Of a stretch of DNA of 64,000 bases, positions 25,700-34,342 are shown one piece after another. The stretch's first letter is position 1, and the number at the start of each line of letters is the position of its first letter. A program made the translations under genes and the position numbers. The notes beneath the pieces were generated by a model. The model was given only the letters and a program-made list of their open reading frames with translations, was not told the DNA's origin and searched no databases. The stretch covers positions 124,001 through 188,000 of the forward strand of contig NZ_FQUE01000002.1 of assembly GCF_900128995.1 (NCBI RefSeq). Reading direction: 5' to 3'. The stretch is from Loktanella atrilutea. Its GTDB lineage: Bacteria; Pseudomonadota; Alphaproteobacteria; Rhodobacterales; Rhodobacteraceae.

Positions 25700-25906
25700 C
25701 AAGGTTCCCCACGCAAGGCGCAAAGCGCCGGGGATGAAACTGGGAATGTGGAACGGGCCGATTCAATCCGGAAGGCCCCGGGCCACAGCCGCCCCCGCGA
25801 CTGTAAGCGGTGAGCGGGACGTCACTTGGCCACTGGGCCCCGACGCGTCGGGATCTGGGAAGGCGACGTTCCGTGCACGAGCCGCAAGCCAGGAGACCGG
25901 CCCTGC
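25700..25906 (+). ncRNA. Cobalamin (B12) riboswitch
   Basis: Conserved parts in order: GGTTCCCC, GGGGATGAAACTGGGAAT, CCGCCCCCGCGACTGTAAG, GCCACTGGG, GGGAAGGCGA and the B12 box AAGCCAGGAGACC (to about 25900). It is oriented toward the CbiM-like gene, 47 nt before its start. CCCGTC / GACGGG (25921-25938) next to the ribosome site AGGAGAG could form the switching hairpin. High B12 should turn off the CbiM-like permease and probably cobW. The 199 nt between smc and the riboswitch hold no gene I can see; a promoter should lie there. Confidence 0.93.
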
Positions 25907-25952
25907 ATGATGAAACCAACCCCGTCGGGTGTGACGGGAACAGGAGAGAGAC

Positions 25953-26621
25953 ATGCATATCGAACCCGGCGTCGTGACTGGCGCAAAACTGGCCCTTGGC
26001 AGCGTGACCGCCGCCGGTGCCGCCACCGTATCCGCAAAGATGGTCTGGGAAAATCTGGTGCAGCGCGGCGCGGCCTCGCTGATCGCGCGCAGCGCCATGG
26101 CGACCGCGGCGACGGTCGTCTTCTTCGAACTGCTGCCGCATCTGGCGGTCGGCCCGTCGGAGGTTCATCTGATCCTCGGGTCCACCCTGCTGCTGATGCT
26201 GGGCACCGCCCCCGCCGCCGTGGGCCTGGCGCTGGGGCTGCTGCTGCAGGGACTGCTGATGTCGCCCACGGATCTGCCGCAATTCGGCATGAACGTCACC
26301 ACGCTGCTGGTGCCGCTGCTGGCGCTGCACATGGTCACGAAGGCCGTGGTCGCGAAGGGGACGCCTTACGTCGACCTGACCTATGCGCAGGCGCTGAAGC
26401 TGTCGGTGACCTATCAGGCCGGCGTCGTCGCCTGGGTCGCCTTCTGGGTGATGTGGGGTCAGGGCGCCAGTGTCGCCACACTTGCGTCCCTCGGCACCTT
26501 CGGCGCGGCCTACATGACCGTCGTCCTGCTGGAGCCGCTGGTCGACCTTGCCGTCCTCGCCGTGGCCAAGCGCCTGTCGGCCAAGGGGTCGCCCCTGCTG
26601 GACGCCCGCGTCCACGGCTGA
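25953..26621 (+). CDS. CbiM-like cobalt transport membrane protein
   Basis: A 222-residue membrane protein with about six hydrophobic spans, related to CbiM, the metal-binding unit of ECF-type cobalt importers. The N-terminal Met-His (MHIEPGVV) and GPSEVHLILG (H72) correspond to the metal ligands of CbiM/NikM. It sits under a B12 riboswitch and before cobW, which supports cobalt. CbiN, CbiQ and CbiO are not nearby, so it may work alone or with distant partners. AGGAGAGAGAC precedes ATG at 25953. Confidence 0.85.
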   Translation: MHIEPGVVTGAKLALGSVTAAGAATVSAKMVWENLVQRGAASLIARSAMATAATVVFFELLPHLAVGPSEVHLILGSTLLLMLGTAPAAVGLALGLLLQGLLMSPTDLPQFGMNVTTLLVPLLALHMVTKAVVAKGTPYVDLTYAQALKLSVTYQAGVVAWVAFWVMWGQGASVATLASLGTFGAAYMTVVLLEPLVDLAVLAVAKRLSAKGSPLLDARVHG

Positions 26622-26645
26622 TCGCCTGAACGCCAACTGAAAGAC

Positions 26646-26671
26646 GGGCCGAAGCCGCAGGGTTTCGGCCC
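26646..26671 (+). other. Hairpin between CbiM-like gene and cobW
   Basis: GGGCCGAA (26646-26653) pairs with TTCGGCCC (26664-26671) around a 10-nt loop in the 78-nt gap. It is followed by GCATCCCTTT, with no long T run. It may dampen read-through or stabilise the upstream message. Confidence 0.55.
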
Positions 26672-26699
26672 GCATCCCTTTGACAGATCGAGAATTCCC

Positions 26700-27764
26700 A
26701 TGGCCGCCAAGATTCCCGCCACCGTCATCACCGGTTTCCTCGGGGCCGGCAAGACCACCCTGATCCGCCACATGCTGCAGAATGCCAAGGGCAAACGGAT
26801 CGCCCTGATCATCAACGAATTCGGCGACCTCGGCGTCGACGGCGACATCCTGAAGGGCTGCGACAGCGACGTCTGCGCCAGCGACGATATCGTGGAACTG
26901 TCGAACGGCTGCATCTGCTGCACCGTGGCCGACGATTTCATCCCGACGATGGAGGCGCTGCTGGCCCGCTCGCCCGCCCCCGACCACATCGTGATCGAGA
27001 CCTCCGGCCTTGCCCTTCCGCAGCCGCTGGTGCGCGCCTTCAACTGGCCGGGACTGTCCACCCGCGTGACCGTGGACAGCGTCGTGACGGTCGTCGATGG
27101 CCTTGCCGTGACCGAGGGCCGGTTCGCCCATGACGTCGCCGCCGTGGACGCCCAGCGCGCCGCCGACGATGGCCTCGACCACGAGACGCCGCTGTCGGAG
27201 CTTTTCGAGGACCAGATCGCCTGCGCCGACATGATCGTCATCAACAAGACCGATCTGATGGCGCCGCAGGCGGCCTCCGACCTTGCCGACCGGCTGAAGG
27301 GCGAGGCGCGTGCCGGGGTGCAGGTCGTGCGGACCAGCATGGGAGAGCTGCCCGTCGACGTGCTGCTGGGTCAGGGGATCGGGGCGGAAGACGATCTGGA
27401 GGCGCGCCACGAGGTCCACCATCACCATCATCACGATGACGACGGGGACGACCACCACGACGATCACCACGACCACGGCCACGACGAATTCGAAAGCTTC
27501 GTGGTGGAGCGTGACGAGATCGCAGACCCCGCCGCCTTTGCCGCGCAACTGGCGCAGGTCATCCGCAGCCACGACATCCTGCGGCTGAAGGGCTTCACCT
27601 CGGTCGCCGGCAAGCCGATGCGCTTGACGGTGCAGGCCGTGGGGCCGCGGGTCGATCACTACTTCGACCAGCCGCTGGGCCAGACCCCGCGCGGCGCGCG
27701 GCTTGTCGTGATCGGAGAAGCGGGCCTCGATCAGGCCGCCATCGCGGCCGCCCTGCAGGCATGA
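26700..27764 (+). CDS. cobW: CobW GTPase, cobalt chaperone for CobN
   Basis: A 354-residue G3E GTPase of the CobW family, thought to deliver cobalt to the CobNST chelatase. Walker A is GFLGAGKTT (12-20), the metal motif GCICCTV covers 71-77 (CxCC), and INKTDL is the NKxD motif. A His/Asp-rich stretch (about residues 240-262) and the C-terminal CobW_C domain (LRLKGFTSVAGKPMRLTVQ) follow. It shares the direction of the riboswitch-controlled CbiM-like gene and overlaps the next gene by ATGA. Confidence 0.95.
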   Translation: MAAKIPATVITGFLGAGKTTLIRHMLQNAKGKRIALIINEFGDLGVDGDILKGCDSDVCASDDIVELSNGCICCTVADDFIPTMEALLARSPAPDHIVIETSGLALPQPLVRAFNWPGLSTRVTVDSVVTVVDGLAVTEGRFAHDVAAVDAQRAADDGLDHETPLSELFEDQIACADMIVINKTDLMAPQAASDLADRLKGEARAGVQVVRTSMGELPVDVLLGQGIGAEDDLEARHEVHHHHHHDDDGDDHHDDHHDHGHDEFESFVVERDEIADPAAFAAQLAQVIRSHDILRLKGFTSVAGKPMRLTVQAVGPRVDHYFDQPLGQTPRGARLVVIGEAGLDQAAIAAALQA

Positions 27765-28213
27765 CCATCACCGTCGCACGGGCCGATCCCCGCGGGCCGG
27801 AGGGGCTGGCCCTGCTGCAGGCCAGCCACGCCTACCTGCTGTCGCTCTACCCGCCGGAGTTCAGTTTCGCCCTGAACCCGGATCAGCTGGCGGAACCGCA
27901 CGTCAGCTTCTTCACCGCCCATTGCGACGGCATGGCCACCGGCTGCGCCGCCCTGTCCGACAAGGGCGACTACGGCGAGGTGAAATCGATGTTCGTCCAC
28001 CCGGACGCCCGCGGCTCCGGCACCGGCGCCGCCCTGATGGACCGGCTGGAGGCGGAGGCCCGCGCGCGGGGCCTGCCCCTGATGCGGCTGGAAACCGGCG
28101 ACGACCTCTACCCGGCGCACCGGCTTTACCGGCGGCACGGCTTCACGGACTGCGGCCCCTTCGGCGACTACGTCGAGGGGCCGCATTCGGTCTTCATGGA
28201 AAAGCGGCTGTGA
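27761..28213 (+). CDS. GNAT-family N-acetyltransferase
   Basis: A 150-residue GNAT acetyltransferase. EVKSMFVHPDARGSGTGAALMDRLEAEA is the acetyl-CoA-binding strand and loop (R/QxxGxG/A type) and LYRRHGFTDCGPFGDY is the end of the fold, as in YafP/PhnO-like enzymes. The ATG overlaps the cobW stop (ATGA). The acceptor substrate is unknown and a tie to cobalamin rests only on position. Confidence 0.88.
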   Translation: MTITVARADPRGPEGLALLQASHAYLLSLYPPEFSFALNPDQLAEPHVSFFTAHCDGMATGCAALSDKGDYGEVKSMFVHPDARGSGTGAALMDRLEAEARARGLPLMRLETGDDLYPAHRLYRRHGFTDCGPFGDYVEGPHSVFMEKRL

Positions 28214-28284
28214 CGGTGCAGACGGCGACCCCGCCCAGGACAGCCGGTGGAGCCGTCGACGGGTGCCGCGCCGCCGGGCAGCGC

Positions 28285-28530
28285 TCAGTCGGGCAGGTCT
28301 TCGGCGCCGCGGATGTCCTTGCCCTTCGCCTCGTCCGTGGCGAAGTCGTCGGCCGGATCGCTGGGCTTGTCCAGATCGGTCTTGCCCTGACCCTTCTTCA
28401 TGCGCGCCAGCAGCTCTTCCTTGGACGGACGCGACCCGAAGGGCGTCTTCTCGCTGCCGTACTGGTTGTGCTCGTTGTGCTTCGGGCCTTTTTTCGCCAC
28501 CTTCGCCGCTCCCTGCTTGCCGTAGTCCAT
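28285..28530 (-). CDS. Small charged protein of unknown function
   Basis: An 81-residue, low-complexity, probably disordered protein: Lys/Gly-rich first half (KQGAAKVAKKGPKHNEHNQ, SKEELLARMKKGQGK) and acidic second half. No signal or membrane segment. ATG at 28530 is chosen; an in-frame upstream start at 28590 would run through the gap toward cobN. It is divergent from cobN (65-nt gap) and contains an HNEHN stretch. I do not recognise a family. The gap holds the palindrome GGTGTGACACC (28550-28560), a possible shared regulatory site. Confidence 0.65.
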   Translation of the reverse strand: MDYGKQGAAKVAKKGPKHNEHNQYGSEKTPFGSRPSKEELLARMKKGQGKTDLDKPSDPADDFATDEAKGKDIRGAEDLPD

Positions 28531-28595
28531 CTGTGCGATCCCCTCGCGTGGTGTGACACCCCCATGTGGACCAATCGCGGGAAAGGTCAAGCCTG

Positions 28596-31500
28596 ATGCA
28601 CCTGCTCGCCGCCAGCGCCAGCGCGATCCCCGACGGAACCGAACCGGTGGATCCGGGACAGACCCCCGCCGATGTCGTCGTCATCAGTGCCGCCGACACC
28701 GAACTCGCGGCCCTGTCAGAGGCGCGGGCGGCGATGGACGATGCCCCGACCCTGCGCCTGCTGAACCTGATGCATCTGCAGCACCCGGTCTCGGTCGACA
28801 TGCACCTCGACGCCTGCGCGACCCGGTCGCGGCTGGTCATCGCACGGGTGCTGGGCGGCATGGGCTACTGGACCTACGGCGTCACCCAATACGCCGCCCG
28901 CCTGCGAGAGGCCGGGGTCAAGGTGGCCTTCCTGCCCGGCGACGACAAGGAGGACCCGGACCTGCGCGGGCTGTCCACGGTGACGGACGCGGACTACGAC
29001 GCGCTCTGGTCCTATCTGGTGGAGGGCGGGCCGCAGAACACCGTCCGCTTCCTCGCCTGCGCCGCTGCGATCGTGAACGACACCGACCGCCCCGCCGGCC
29101 CCGCCCCCCTGCTGCGCGCGGGCGTCTACTGGCCCGGCGCGGGGCTGTCGGACCTCGCCACCGCGCAGGCGGCGTGGACCGCGGGGGCGCCCGTCGTGCC
29201 GATCGTCTTCTACCGCGCGCTGGTGCAGGGCGGCGGCCTTGCCCCCATCAACCGCCTCGTGCGGGCGCTGGCCCGCAACGGCCTGAACGCGCTGCCGGTC
29301 TTCGTGGCCTCGCTGAAGGACCCCCTGTCGGCGGCGACGCTTGCCGAACTCTTCCGCGCCGCGCCCCCCGACGCGATCCTGAACGCCACCGCCTTCGCCG
29401 TGGGCAGCCCCCACGACGGCGACGACAGCCCGGACAACCCCCTGCACGCCAACGACGCGCCGGTGTTCCAGGTCATCCTCTCCGGCGGGTCAGAGGAGGC
29501 CTGGGCCGCGTCCCCGCAGGGCCTCTCGGCCCGCGACATCGCGATGAACGTGGCCCTGCCAGAGGTCGACGGTCGCATCCTGACCCGCGCCGTCAGCTTC
29601 AAGGGGGCCGCCTTCTTCGACGACGCGACCGAGTGCCCGATCACGACCTACCAGGCGATGGGCGATCGCATCGACTGGACCGTGCAGCTGGTGGCCAACT
29701 GGTGCCGCCTGCGCCGCACCCCCGCACCCGAACGCCGCGTCGCGCTGATCCTCGCCAACTACCCCAACAAGGACGGGCGGCTCGCCAACGGCGTCGGCCT
29801 CGACACCCCTGCCGCCACCGTCCACGTGCTGAACCTGATGCGGCAGGCGGGCTACGCTACGACCCCCCCCGCCAGCGCGCAGACCCTCATGGACGCGATG
29901 ATGGCCGGACCGACCAACTGGCTGACCGACCGCGCGGACTCGGCGGGCGGCGAACACCTCCCCCTCGCCGTCTACAAACGGCATTTCGAGGCCCTGCCCT
30001 GGGATGTGAAGACCGCGATCACCACCCGGTGGGGCGCGCCGGAAGACGACCCCTTCCTCACCGCCCTCGCCCCGCCCGCCCCGGACGTGCCGCCGCCGCC
30101 CCTCTCTGTCTTGGAAATATCCCCGCCGGAGGCACCGGACGCCGTGGCGTCCGGTTTCAAGCTCTCCATCCATCGCTTCGGCAACACGATCGTCGCCCTG
30201 CAACCCGCGCGTGGCTACAACATCGACCCGACCGAGACCTACCATTCCCCCGACCTCGTCCCGCCGCACAACTACCTCGCCTTCTACATCTGGATCAGGC
30301 ACCACTGGGGGGCCCATGCGATCGTCCACATGGGCAAGCACGGCAACCTCGAATGGCTGCCCGGCAAGGCGCTGGCCCTGTCGGAAACCTGCTGGCCGGA
30401 GGTCGCCCTCGGCCCGCTGCCCCACGTCTATCCCTTCATCGTCAACGATCCGGGCGAAGGCACGCAGGCCAAGCGCCGTGCGAGCGCCGTCATCGTCGAC
30501 CACCTGACTCCGCCCCTCACCCGTGCCGAAAGCTACGGTCCGATGCGCGACCTCGAGGCGCTGGTCGACGAATATTACGAGGCTGCGGGCGTCGATCCCC
30601 GCCGCCTGACGCTGCTGCGCGATCAGATCCTGTCGCTCTCCGACACCACCGGCCTCGCGCAGGACGCCGGCCTTTCGGGTGACGACACAGACCTCGCGAA
30701 ACTCGACGCCTACCTCTGCGAGCTGAAGGAGGCGCAGATCCGCGACGGCCTGCACATCTTCGGCCAAAGCCCTGCGGGCCAGCAGGAGGTCGACCTCTCC
30801 ATCGCCCTCGCCCGCGTACCGCGCGGCGACGGCACCGGTGCCAATGCCTCGCTGCTGCGCGCGCTGGCGCAGGACCTCGGCCTCACCCTCGACCCGCTCG
30901 ATTGCGACATGGCCGCCCCCGCCGCCGAAACACCCGCTCTTCTGGGCCCCCCCGCCGGCTGGCGCAGCAACGGCGATACCGTCGAACGGCTCGAAGGCCT
31001 GTCGCAGCGCCTGCTGCGGGGCGATGAGGGACCGCCGGGACCGAAGAGCCGCGCCGTGCTGGACCAGATCGAAACGACCATCCGCCCCGCCGTCGCCGCC
31101 TGCGGCCCGGACGAAGGCCGCTTCCTGCTGCAGGCCCTCGACGGGCGCGCGATCCCGCCCGGCCCCTCCGGCGCGCCGACGCGCGGCCGGCTCGACACGC
31201 TGCCCACCGGGCGCAACTTCTACTCCGTCGACAGCCGTGCCGTGCCGACGCCCACCGCTTGGACGCTGGGCTGGAAATCGGCGAACCTGCTGATCGACAC
31301 CCACTTGCAGACCCACGGGGACTGGCCGCGCACGCTGCTGATCACCGCCTGGGGCACCGCCAACATGCGCACCGGCGGTGACGACATCTCGCAGGCGCTG
31401 GCCCTGATGGGCGTGAAGCCCACCTGGGACAGCGCCAACCGCCGTGTCACCGGTTTCACCGTGATCCCGGCCACGACGCTGGGCCGCCCCCGCGTCGACG

Positions 31501-32339
31501 TCACCCTGCGGATCTCGGGCTTCTTCCGCGACGCCTTCCCGCAGCTCATCGCCCTCGTCGATGGCGCCGCCCGCGCCGTGCAGGCGCTGGACGAACCCGC
31601 CGACATCAATCCCGCCGCCGCCCGCGCGCGGGCCGGAGAAGCGGCGTCGCGGGTGTTCGGCAGCAAGCCCGGGGCCTACGGCGCGGGCCTGCAGGCGATG
31701 ATCGACGAACGGCTCTGGTCCGACCGCGCCGATCTGGCCGAAGCCTACCTGACATGGGGCAGCTACGCCTACGGCGCTGGCGCGGAGGGACGGGAGGACC
31801 GACAAGCCTTCACCCAGCGCTTGTCCCAGACCGAGGCCATTGTCCAGAACCAGGACAACCGCGAACACGACATCCTCGATTCGGACGACTACTACCAGTT
31901 CGAAGGCGGCGCCGCCGCCGCCGTCGCGACCCTGCAGGGGCAGGACCGGCCGATCTATCACAATGACCATTCGCGCCCCGAACGCCCGGTGATCCGCACG
32001 CTGGAGGACGAGATCGGCCGCGTCGTGCGGTCGCGCGTCGTCAATCCGAAGTGGATCGCCGGGGTGAAGCGCCATGGCTACAAGGGCGCCTTCGAGATCG
32101 CGGCCACCGTCGACTACCTCTTCGCCTTCGCGGCCACCACCGGCGCCGTGCGCAACCACCATTTCGATCTGGTGGAGGAGGCGGTGCTGGGCGACGAGAC
32201 GACCCGCGACTTCATCGCCGAGGTGAACGCCCCCGCCCTGCGCGAGATCGCCGCCCGCCTGCAGGAGGCGATCGACCGCAACCTGTGGCACCCGCGGTCA
32301 AACGCCGCGCGGGCGCGGATCGACGCGCTGCTGGGATAG
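28596..32339 (+). CDS. cobN: Cobaltochelatase large subunit CobN
   Basis: A 1247-residue CobN, the large subunit that inserts cobalt into hydrogenobyrinic acid a,c-diamide using ATP hydrolysed by CobS/CobT. Visible signatures include LILANYPNKDGRLANGVGLD, HMGKHGNLEWLPGKALALS, PHVYPFIVNDPGEGTQAKRR and the C-terminal GYKGAFEIAATVDYLFAFAATTG. Length matches the family. cobS and cobT are not in the window. ATG at 28596 is chosen over one at 28566 because it fits the family start MHLLAA. Confidence 0.97.
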   Translation: MHLLAASASAIPDGTEPVDPGQTPADVVVISAADTELAALSEARAAMDDAPTLRLLNLMHLQHPVSVDMHLDACATRSRLVIARVLGGMGYWTYGVTQYAARLREAGVKVAFLPGDDKEDPDLRGLSTVTDADYDALWSYLVEGGPQNTVRFLACAAAIVNDTDRPAGPAPLLRAGVYWPGAGLSDLATAQAAWTAGAPVVPIVFYRALVQGGGLAPINRLVRALARNGLNALPVFVASLKDPLSAATLAELFRAAPPDAILNATAFAVGSPHDGDDSPDNPLHANDAPVFQVILSGGSEEAWAASPQGLSARDIAMNVALPEVDGRILTRAVSFKGAAFFDDATECPITTYQAMGDRIDWTVQLVANWCRLRRTPAPERRVALILANYPNKDGRLANGVGLDTPAATVHVLNLMRQAGYATTPPASAQTLMDAMMAGPTNWLTDRADSAGGEHLPLAVYKRHFEALPWDVKTAITTRWGAPEDDPFLTALAPPAPDVPPPPLSVLEISPPEAPDAVASGFKLSIHRFGNTIVALQPARGYNIDPTETYHSPDLVPPHNYLAFYIWIRHHWGAHAIVHMGKHGNLEWLPGKALALSETCWPEVALGPLPHVYPFIVNDPGEGTQAKRRASAVIVDHLTPPLTRAESYGPMRDLEALVDEYYEAAGVDPRRLTLLRDQILSLSDTTGLAQDAGLSGDDTDLAKLDAYLCELKEAQIRDGLHIFGQSPAGQQEVDLSIALARVPRGDGTGANASLLRALAQDLGLTLDPLDCDMAAPAAETPALLGPPAGWRSNGDTVERLEGLSQRLLRGDEGPPGPKSRAVLDQIETTIRPAVAACGPDEGRFLLQALDGRAIPPGPSGAPTRGRLDTLPTGRNFYSVDSRAVPTPTAWTLGWKSANLLIDTHLQTHGDWPRTLLITAWGTANMRTGGDDISQALALMGVKPTWDSANRRVTGFTVIPATTLGRPRVDVTLRISGFFRDAFPQLIALVDGAARAVQALDEPADINPAAARARAGEAASRVFGSKPGAYGAGLQAMIDERLWSDRADLAEAYLTWGSYAYGAGAEGREDRQAFTQRLSQTEAIVQNQDNREHDILDSDDYYQFEGGAAAAVATLQGQDRPIYHNDHSRPERPVIRTLEDEIGRVVRSRVVNPKWIAGVKRHGYKGAFEIAATVDYLFAFAATTGAVRNHHFDLVEEAVLGDETTRDFIAEVNAPALREIAARLQEAIDRNLWHPRSNAARARIDALLG

Positions 32340-32558
32340 GCAATGTTTCAGCGGGAAACCGGATTGGGGGCGCCCAAAAACGGGCCCCGGCGGTCAAAGA
32401 CCGGTGGCGAGGGCGGCGGTGCCGATGTAGCAGGCAAACAGGCAAAGCACGAAGATACGCATGGGGATGACTTTCGAAACTGACGCGGTTGTGATCTAAT
32501 GCGATACCGCGTGAGTTGTTCCCGTAATCCTGCCGGGAACCGTCGAAAAGAGCCGTCG
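32340..32558. other. Intergenic region after cobN, with a possible 22-codon ORF
   Basis: On the reverse strand, 32394-32462 encodes a 22-residue hydrophobic peptide (MRIFVLCLFACYIGTAALAT + GL) with no good ribosome site. It looks like a leader or single-span microprotein but could be chance. GGTC / GACC forms a weak stem around 32391-32402. I see nothing else here. Confidence 0.3.
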
Positions 32559-33053
32559 ATGACTGAAATCGTGCAAGCCGGTCCGCCCGCGACAATTCCG
32601 CAACGGCTGTCCCCCGACGATCCGCGGATGCCCGCTGTGCTGGACCTGATCCGCACCGCCTTTGCCGGCATGGCCGGGCGGATCGATCCGCCGTCGTCGA
32701 TGCTGCAACTGACCCTTTCGGACCTGCGCAAGCCGGGTCGCGAGGTCTGGGCCATGGGCACGCCGCCCGACGCCTGCATGGTCCTGACGCCGCAGGAGGG
32801 CGCACTCTACCTCGGCAAGCTCGCGGTGGCTGCGGCCGCGCGCGGACGCGGGGTCTCGCGGATCATGGTGGCTGCCGCCGCCGATCGCGCACGCGCGCTG
32901 GGACTGCCGCGGCTGACGTTGCAGACCCGCATAGAGTTGACCGAGAACCAGACGACCTTCCTGCATCTCGGCTTCCGAGAGGCGGGCCGCACCGCCCACC
33001 CCGGCTATGATCGCCCCACGTCGATCACCTATGTCCTGGACGTGACGCCCTGA
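32559..33053 (+). CDS. GNAT-family N-acetyltransferase
   Basis: A 164-residue GNAT acetyltransferase. LYLGKLAVAAAARGRGVSRIMVAAAADRA contains the RGRGV acetyl-CoA loop, and LTENQTTFLHLGFREAGRTAHPGYDR is the C-terminal part typical of the fold. ATG at 32559 is preferred over 32499 because it lies just after AAAGAGCC. It is downstream of cobN on the same strand, 219 nt away, and may have its own promoter. Substrate unknown. Confidence 0.87.
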   Translation: MTEIVQAGPPATIPQRLSPDDPRMPAVLDLIRTAFAGMAGRIDPPSSMLQLTLSDLRKPGREVWAMGTPPDACMVLTPQEGALYLGKLAVAAAARGRGVSRIMVAAAADRARALGLPRLTLQTRIELTENQTTFLHLGFREAGRTAHPGYDRPTSITYVLDVTP

Positions 33054-33143
33054 ACGCCTGCGCCATCAGGCCGGGCTTTCGCCGGATCACCGCACCACGT
33101 CCCGTCGCTTGCGCCATGACCGGCCGGCGGCTATCAAGACCGC

Positions 33144-33545
33144 ATGGACCCCGACGCCGCCACCGCCGCGCTGACCGGACACTGCCTGTGCGGTGCGATC
33201 CGCTTTGCCGCGCGGCGGCCGTTCAATTGGGTCCTGCACTGCCATTGCGAAAGCTGCCGGCGGGCCACGGCCTCGCCGATGACCACCTTCGTCAGCGTTC
33301 CGAACGCGCAGCTTGACTGGATCGGGACGCCGGCGACCTATGCCTCGTCCCCCGGTGTCACCCGCCAGTTCTGCCCGACCTGCGGCAGCCCGCTGTCCTA
33401 CGCCGGGGCCGACAAGCCCGACGAGACCCACATCTACGCCGCCCTCCTCGACGATCCGGAGGCCGTGACGCCACAGGGCCAGGACTTCGTGGAAGAGGCG
33501 ATCGGCTGGATGCACCCCCTCCCCGCCACGAAGGACGCCCCGTGA
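33144..33545 (+). CDS. GFA-family zinc protein
   Basis: A 133-residue member of the glutathione-dependent formaldehyde-activating (Gfa-like) family, a small zinc-binding beta fold. Zinc cysteines are seen in GHCLCGAIRF, HCHCESCRRATASP and FCPTCGSPLSY. Members are often of unknown reaction. Its stop overlaps the cobO start by GTGA, so both are co-translated, though a functional tie to cobalamin is not known. Confidence 0.9.
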   Translation: MDPDAATAALTGHCLCGAIRFAARRPFNWVLHCHCESCRRATASPMTTFVSVPNAQLDWIGTPATYASSPGVTRQFCPTCGSPLSYAGADKPDETHIYAALLDDPEAVTPQGQDFVEEAIGWMHPLPATKDAP

Positions 33546-34150
33546 CAGACGATCCCGACCGCCACGCCATGAAGATGGCCAAGAAGAAGGCCGCCCGCGA
33601 CAAGATCATGGCGACCAAGACCGATGCCAAGGGTCTGGTGATCGTCCATACCGGCAAGGGCAAGGGCAAGTCGTCGGCCGCCTTCGGGATGATCTTCCGC
33701 TGCATCGCCCACGACATGAAGTGCGCCGTGGTGCAGTTCATCAAGGGCGGCATGAGCACCGGCGAACGCGACCTGATCCTCGCCAAATTCTCCGACACCT
33801 GCGCCTTCCACACGATGGGCGAGGGCTTCACCTGGGAAACGCAGGACAAGTCCCGCGACACCGAGATGGCGCAGGCCGCCTGGGCCAAGGCGAAGGAACT
33901 GATCCGCGACGAGACCAACACGATGGTCCTGCTGGACGAGATCAACATCGCGATCCGCTACGACTATGTCGCGATCGACGAAGTCGTGGCCTTCCTGCGC
34001 GACGAGAAGCCGCCGATGACCCATGTCGTGCTGACGGGCCGCAACGCCCACGACGACCTGATCGAGATTGCCGATCTGGTGACGGAGATGGAACTGGTCA
34101 AGCACCCCTTCCGGTCCGGCATCAAGGCCCAGATCGGGGTGGAATACTGA
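33542..34150 (+). CDS. cobO: Cob(I)yrinic acid a,c-diamide adenosyltransferase CobO
   Basis: A 202-residue CobO/BtuR enzyme that moves the adenosyl group of ATP to cob(I)alamin-type corrins. P-loop HTGKGKGKSSAAFG is near residue 37, with FIKGGMSTGERDLI, LLDEINIAIRYDYV and THVVLTGRNAHDDLIEIADLVTEM in order, matching the family. Start GTG at 33542 overlaps the GFA-family gene (GTGA). It completes the cobN-side cobalamin set. Confidence 0.97.
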   Translation: MTDDPDRHAMKMAKKKAARDKIMATKTDAKGLVIVHTGKGKGKSSAAFGMIFRCIAHDMKCAVVQFIKGGMSTGERDLILAKFSDTCAFHTMGEGFTWETQDKSRDTEMAQAAWAKAKELIRDETNTMVLLDEINIAIRYDYVAIDEVVAFLRDEKPPMTHVVLTGRNAHDDLIEIADLVTEMELVKHPFRSGIKAQIGVEY

Positions 34151-34154
34151 GCAT

Positions 34155-34205
34155 CGCAACAGGGGCCCCACCGCGGCGGCCGGTCCGCGGCGGCACCCCT
34201 GTCCG
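34155..34205 (+). terminator. GC-rich hairpin after cobO
   Basis: ACAGGGG near 34160 pairs with CCCCTGT near 34197, enclosing an inner GCGG / CCGC pairing. It lies just past the cobO stop. There is no T run, so the terminator role is positional inference. Confidence 0.4.
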
Positions 34206-34272
34206 ACCTTTGGCCGGCCGCTGCACCGCGCCGACCGGCAGGCTTTCATCCGGTGACGTCGCGGCAGGTCCA

Positions 34273-34342
34273 TCCTTCTTCTCGTCAAAAATACCTCGGG
34301 GTGTGGGGCAGCGCCCCACTCCGATTTTTCTCGAAAAATCGG
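34273..34342. repeat. Composite intergenic repeat, variant A plus module B
   Basis: CCTTCTTCTCGTCAAAAATA then CCTCGGGG, then a hairpin GTGGGGCAGCGCCCCAC, then CCGATTTTTC (34321-34330) / GAAAAATCGG (34333-34342). The last base touches the TAG stop (34343-34345) of the leftward TPP-enzyme gene, as at positions 108-109. Confidence 0.75.

Noticed and set aside
27410-27490. CACCATCACC-type repeat as a microsatellite
   Set aside because: It encodes the His/Asp-rich stretch of CobW.
29490-32291. A 933-codon open frame antisense to cobN
   Set aside because: Composition is that of a GC-rich shadow frame with no recognisable domain, while cobN on the other strand is unmistakable.
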